Below are positions 58,446 to 64,000 of a stretch of DNA of 64,000 bases, piece by piece. A program made the position numbers and the translations under genes. The number at the start of each line of letters is the position of its first letter. The stretch's first letter is position 1. The notes beneath the pieces are model-generated. The model made no database searches. It had not been told where the DNA came from and was given only the letters and a program-made list of their open reading frames with translations. The stretch comes from Strix aluco (taxonomy: Eukaryota; Chordata; Aves; Strigiformes; Strigidae). Where the stretch lies: positions 11,099,985-11,163,984 of the forward strand of contig NC_133940.1 of assembly GCF_031877795.1 (NCBI RefSeq), given 5' to 3'.

Positions 58446-60258
58446 GAAATATACAGCCTTCTTTTCAGGGAAGACCATTGTGGCAGAAGATGTATTTTTT
58501 CTTCTCTCATGAAATCAGAAGGTGAACCAAGATAGGTGCTACTGTAACAAATACCTTAAGAGCTAGCTGAAAAATAGGAAATAAGAAGCATCTTGAGTTA
58601 AATGAAAATGGAATAGACATAGCAAGAGGTAAGGAGTGCTTTGATTCCTGTGATGGGAATAGGCAATAAAAACAGGATCTCTTAAATAACCATCAGAGGA
58701 AATGGTGATATATCTCGTTAACCCTCAGAAGTCATTCAATGCAGGCAAAACACTAAGGCATTAGAGAAAGGGTCAGGCAGAATGTTACAATGCTGAATGA
58801 AATAGAGAATCCTAAAATTAGTCCACATTAGCCTAAATCAGGGTGTAGGTATGTAACAAGGTCTTTCATCTGCACACAATCAGTTGGGATTTTTTTGCTA
58901 TATTAGTGGTAATTTATGTCCTTTGGAAGAAACTTCATGAATGAAATAAAATATATAAAATGATAATAGGAAGAACAGAAAGGATTGTTAACTATGAAGC
59001 TCTGCAATCTTTGGAGGAAAAGAAAAGAGACTTCAGTAAGAAACAGAAACCTACCTAATTGTTTCTGGAAATTATGGGCCACTCATGTCTTCATGTTATG
59101 TTGCATTCAAACATATATAATAAGCAAAGGAGTAAAAGCAAAAAATATTACTGATGAATGTTATTCAGGCTTCTTATAGAATATAAAGCCTCAGTAAATT
59201 TTTCATGAGGGAAATTTTCAATAGCATCTTTTATAAATCCAGATAAAAAATTCAATGAAAAATATTGAGTATGATCTGATATAGACAGAAAGATGGCTGA
59301 AAAATTCTAGAGCTAAGCCTTGGTTCCAATACTTCTTAATATTTCAATTCAGAGCACTGTGTAAGAAATAGCAGATACAGTAAACAACATATCACACAAT
59401 AACTTCAGAGACAGTTATCATAAAGATACCAGGAGATGGTCTCACACTGAAGATAGCAATGACAATTTAAAGAAATGTGGACCATAAACTAGAGAAGCGC
59501 TTTGAAAGGCAAAATTTTACCAAAGCAAAGCACTTTAGTGGAGAAATTGGAGGAGGAAGTAGGGAAGTCATGAGAGATTCAGGTATGTACTTGATGGAGG
59601 ATGCTAAGCCTGGCTTTGGCCAAATAAACCAATGGACCCCATCCTCCCAAATTCCAGTCTGAACATCGTGCACTGAGATGAAAACAGGTGGCAAGTATGC
59701 ATGTGCATGAGAGCTTTGGTAAAAACTGAGGGAAACATGCAGTTGCTCTATTCACTGTTTAAGAAAAAAGAATATAAAAGAAAGAGTAAGTACTTTTCTG
59801 CTTCTTTTTACTTCCTTCTAAATAAATAATGACAATTATTAGGAATAACAAAGTTATTCAGAAATTTACATTTTGGTTCAGAAGTGCTGAAGATCACTCT
59901 AGGACTACCTAGGTATATCAAGATTAGGTAAAACATGTATTTACTGGAAGTACTGAAGTGATCTTTGAAACATGAGAAACAAAGTTGGTCAGCCATTAGA
60001 TATATTGCAATAAGTATCAGAGCTAAGCAAAAAATTTTACGTCTTTCCGATGACAACTTCTAACAGAAGTGAAACTTTCATACTGCCAGTGATGTTTCTA
60101 TTGCTCTTAGAAAAGAAAAATTAGAAAAATAGTCCAGTTTTCCAAAATCAAAACATGTTCAGTCTGTCTTCTTTCCCCTCTCCCTGCACTTCCCTGGAGA
60201 AGTAAACCAAAACAAACCTAAAACCCCCCAGCTCCAAGCCTTCTTATGGTTCTTTTTC

Positions 60259-60275
60259 TTTTTTTTTTTTTTTTT
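60259..60275. repeat. T17 homopolymer
   Basis: An uninterrupted T run within SH2D1A intron 1. Confidence 0.85.
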
Positions 60276-61198
60276 AACCATGGGGCAAAATGGAGTTGGC
60301 AAAATTAAAAGGCATAGTGCTGATGAAGAGAAAAGAAACATTTATCAAAAAAGTCATTAAAGAAACATTGGGATGATAATACTGTCATTAGCTTGAACTC
60401 ACATATGTGGCTGCTCTGCACTTTCAGCTCCAGATCCAGTAATTGCCAAGTCCTGTGATTGCCACTGCATTGCTTAGGCTCAAACATTGCCTCCTTCTTC
60501 CAAGAAACTTCATAACTTTTTAATGCCACCACCACCCCCAGGTCCCTCTGGGCACCCCCAAAAAGCCTGAAGAGATTTTGGCAGTCTTTGAGCCTCCTGA
60601 GGCACATAATAAGGGCAGCGGTGTTCATGGTCAGGCTCATTCGCCTTTTGCTTTTCCAATTAAAAAGTGGAGCCCTGACCTTTAAAAAGGAGAAGAGTCA
60701 AAGACTTCATGAATCCCTCGTGACTGACACTGATTGTACAGGGCAAGCATAAAAGAGACAGGTAGTAGTATAAAACCTGACCTACAGAAATGGGTAACTG
60801 CAGCAGGCAGGACCCTGTTGTTGGAGCATTTGGCCAGAAAACTATTTCTCTTTTCTTTGTTTCTCCTGAAGTATTGCTTTACCTTCCTTGAATGCTGCTT
60901 TCCACTGTCCAAAGTCATGGTGTGCATATGACATGCTTGCAAGCCTTCAAAGAGAGAATGTTGTTTGGTGTGGCTGTGGCAAAACACAAAGAACCCACTT
61001 TCATTAATATTTTAAGACCACAATTAAACTATGCATGGAAGAGTAGAAAGGTTTTGATTTGCAACAGTGTCCCCTGGGGCTCTTACAAATAGAGGTGCTG
61101 CCTGCAGATTTTGGCAAAGTTTTTGAATATCAGATGCTCCCAAGATCTTCATTGCATGAATACAATTATTAAATTGAAAATATATACTTTAAAGATGT

Positions 61199-61248
61199 TG
61201 TTCATCATGTAGCATGTGTTCATCATGTAGTTCATCATGTGTAGCATC
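61199..61248. repeat. Short interspersed direct repeat (TTCATCATGTAG)
   Basis: Three close copies of a TTCATCATGT(AG) unit, separated by GCATGTG-like spacers. A local slippage repeat in intron 1. Confidence 0.75.
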
Positions 61249-64000
61249 AAAACCTGATTGTTGGAGGGAACTTTCTTTATGGTCTGTTTTTCTCTTTGCT
61301 CAAGACCCCATTCGAAGTTTTTAGCACCCTCAGAAATCCTCTGTGCACACCGCTCCTAATGAATTCAGTGGGGGACAGAGGACACGATAATGGTGGCTAG
61401 TTTGAGAAGCAGCCTCTTAAACTGTGCCTGAAAAATGCATAAATAAATGCCTGAGAGTGCCGAAAGCACCGGTTCCCTTTACAGATATACGAGCACACAT
61501 GCAGAAACAAGCAGCTCATGCCTGAATTGGCAAAGATAAAGCATTTGTAGTTTGGGTCTCAAAATTCATGTACTTGAAAATACTTGGAATGTCAGTAGTT
61601 GTATCAGACCTTTACGTAAGCTAAATATGACATACTTGTCAAACTGTATGTTCAGATTATTTGTTTGAAACCAGCCATTCATGTACTGTGCTGCACTCAA
61701 TTTGTGGAGAATAATCAAAAGCTGGAATAGGAAGCTGTTTAGAGCTCTTGAAGCAACAGTAAAAGCAACAGGGATAAGCTGCAGTTCTATCAGATTTTAC
61801 GTGTGCTATTTTTTCTGTCACCATAACCACAGTGCACAAGTTCAGGCAACGTGCCGAAACTTTCTGATGCGGCAGATGTATCAGCTGTACAGCGAGGAAG
61901 TGTAATACAAGATCACGAGCCAGCTTCAGCTTAGCATTTCTTTTGTTTCCCATGTAATATTTTTGATAGAAATGGCAGAATAATTGCATTTATTATAACA
62001 CTGCACATAATAATCATCATCATTTAAAATGTAATTTGGAACAAAAGCTTCTCTCTGAGGAGGAGCCCCTCAATTCAAGGTTGCCGTTGTAAATATCATG
62101 CACTATTTTCAGCTTGATAAAAGTCTTCTACAGCACGACAGTAAACTCTGCTGAGGTATTTCAGCTCCCTGATAATCAGAGTGAGCTTTGACTTTGCTGA
62201 GAATAACTTGGCTAATTGTCTTCAGATATTCCAGCCGCTTTTCTTGGAAAGATTTTAGAAAGGTAGACAGCCTGAATGGTGGGTAACTGCTGCACTAATG
62301 AATCTGTAAATGACAGAATGGGTTCAATTGTTAGGTAACAGAACCTAGATTAGTGCTACCCTGGTTTTGTAGGCTTGAGTTTTGAGGATTTAGTTGAAGC
62401 AGTGATTTCAGGTTCAGGGATTTTTATGGTCAGAGCATGCCTACCTTGCTCCGAGATAAACAGGAAACCTGAAAATGAGCTACTGAATTATTCCCAAACA
62501 AACTGAGAAATGTTTCATAAAAATATGAAACAGTAACATTTACAGGCCTATTGAAAGTGCTTTATCTATTGCAGTTCTTGTGAGCTTTGCCTAAAGTGAT
62601 GAATGAAATTTCACCAGATAACGTTATTTCATGATTTTTGTCTTTGTGAGGTACTATTCTGGAAGACATAATAATTCATGAAGCTTAGTTACTGGCCCAC
62701 CATAAAGTAATTTATTTCTATTTATCATCTCAGATTTGAATAAATTCTCATTTTATTTCTAATCTTAAGAAATTCCTCTCTGAGGCACTGCTTTTGGCTG
62801 ACATCATCATGTACCAGACCAACATAAACACTCCTCAGAAAGGCTACACACTTGTCCTTTGGGTAAATCAACAGCATTTCTACTGATGGTTAGGAGTCTT
62901 CAAGTGGTGAAGATGCTGACAATCTTCCACAGAAATCTGTGCATAAATTCAGAGACGTTTCACAAGATTTGACTCGCTCTTTCAAGCTTCTGATAATTTC
63001 AGAATAGTAAATCAAGATAATACATTTGCTTTATAATGATACAGCATTATGGCAATCTAATACTAGTTACTGATTCCGTATCACAAGTAAATTTTTGCCA
63101 CAAGAAGTGTTGGCAGGGGAATGAGTGACAGAAGAGTAAACTCAAGTGAGTGTGTATAGAATGCTGCTGTGAGTTAAGCTATGGTAACTCTGTTGGGCTT
63201 TTCAGATGTTGTAAACACATTTAAACTACTTTATTCACTCTTGTTGACATAGAGCTTGCATCTTGCACATCATCTCAATGTGAATGCTATTTCTTCAGCC
63301 TGAGTTAGCTGATGGGTGGTAATTGCTAAGCTGCTGTACCTTGATTGTATGTCTGAGACCTAAATAAGGCAGGAACCAGGCTGCTTGTCAACCAGAAAAT
63401 GCAAATTCCAGGACAGAATGAGGAGCTGTAAGCTTAAATAGAATTTTCTCCTACATTAAATAACAAGACTTTTTGGCCTTTCCATGATTAATAAACCAAG
63501 TAGAAATATAACAATTAAAAAGGGAAAAAAATGTTTAAGTGGATGGCTGGATTGACAGTTTGATTATTTTGGCAGCTGTCACTTCTGTCTCATGGGGGAA
63601 GCCATGCAGCTCAGGGGGAGGGGAGACCTTGATGAGCACACATGTGGGCCATGCAGGCTCCCAGGCACCTCTGTGATTCCCCTGACCTCACGAGTTTCGG
63701 CTCTGTGGTAACCATTGCCCACCTCTGCAGCCACTGTGGTGCCCTTGCCATTGCCCACGTTCCCAGTCCAGGGTTGCCCACTGGGATGCTGCCTGAGGTT
63801 GGTCCCTCTGGTCAGGCATTCAGGAGCTGATTTGCAACCTGCATCAAACACCTCTGGATAAGGCAGAAGTGGCTGCAACCTGACCCCTCATGCTCATTAT
63901 GTTATCTGCTGCATGCCATTGACCCCTCACTCTGAACATTCTGAGTATCCCATGAGCTCTCCTGTAGCACTCACTCCCATAGCATTAGCAGTACTCATCT

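Larger units (their letters stand above)
57327..64000 (+). other. SH2D1A: SH2D1A intron 1 (partial)
   Basis: This intron starts with GTGAGT at 57327 and runs past the end of the window (at least 6.7 kb). I searched for an exon 2 that would continue with a YHGYIYTYRV-like sequence and found none. Contents are AT-rich, A/purine-rich on the plus strand at about 58-60 kb, with a possible MIR fragment (58378-58445), a T17 run (60259-60275) and a short TTCATCATGTAG repeat (61199-61248). Confidence 0.8.

Noticed and set aside
61681..61989. Open frames in SH2D1A intron 1 considered as exon 2
   Set aside because: None encodes the expected continuation of the SAP SH2 domain, and none has the matching phase with splice borders.

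Overview
This window is vertebrate nuclear DNA, most likely from a bird. It holds the 3' end of STAG2 (cohesin subunit SA2) at the left and the first coding exon of SH2D1A (the lymphocyte adaptor SAP) at the right. Both genes are on the plus strand. They are neighbours in the same order on human Xq25. The avian assignment rests on three things: exon translations close to mammalian STAG2/SAP, degraded CR1 LINE fragments as the main recognisable repeats, and a gap of only about 48 kb between the genes. A crocodilian or turtle cannot be excluded by eye.

Region by region. 1-7012: the last seven coding exons of STAG2, all with GT-AG borders and consistent phase, ending in the conserved C-terminus. 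This includes a 38-codon cassette exon (1890-2003) whose skipping keeps the frame. 7013 to about 9118: an AT-rich 3' UTR with several AATAAA signals, the last at 9095-9100. About 9119-57000: intergenic DNA, AT-rich to about 15 kb, GC-richer from about 15 to 36 kb, then mixed. I find no convincing protein-coding gene there. The long open frames in the GC-rich part lie on both strands and overlap, as expected from a low stop-codon density. Recognisable pieces are CR1 remnants (15003-15170, 36583-36634, 50505-50934, 53078-54105), two possible MIR/CORE-SINE fragments, a minisatellite of about 19-20 bp units (47647-47802), perfect inverted repeats (9467-9488, 39371-39397, 48570-48591) and simple repeats. 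57190-57326: coding exon 1 of SH2D1A, followed by at least 6.7 kb of intron 1 running off the window.

The two genes do not form a functional pathway. STAG2 is a ubiquitous chromosome-architecture protein, while SAP is a small SH2 adaptor for SLAM-family receptors in T, NK and NKT cells. Their adjacency is old conserved synteny. I saw no mobile genetic system, CRISPR array or unknown gene cluster. The points most worth checking are the regulatory architecture upstream of SH2D1A (a TATA box with NFAT-like sites and usable splice sites, and a FOX:ETS composite motif), the frame-neutral STAG2 cassette exon, an intronic CpG-dense block, and an 11-bp-arm hairpin in the intergenic region.
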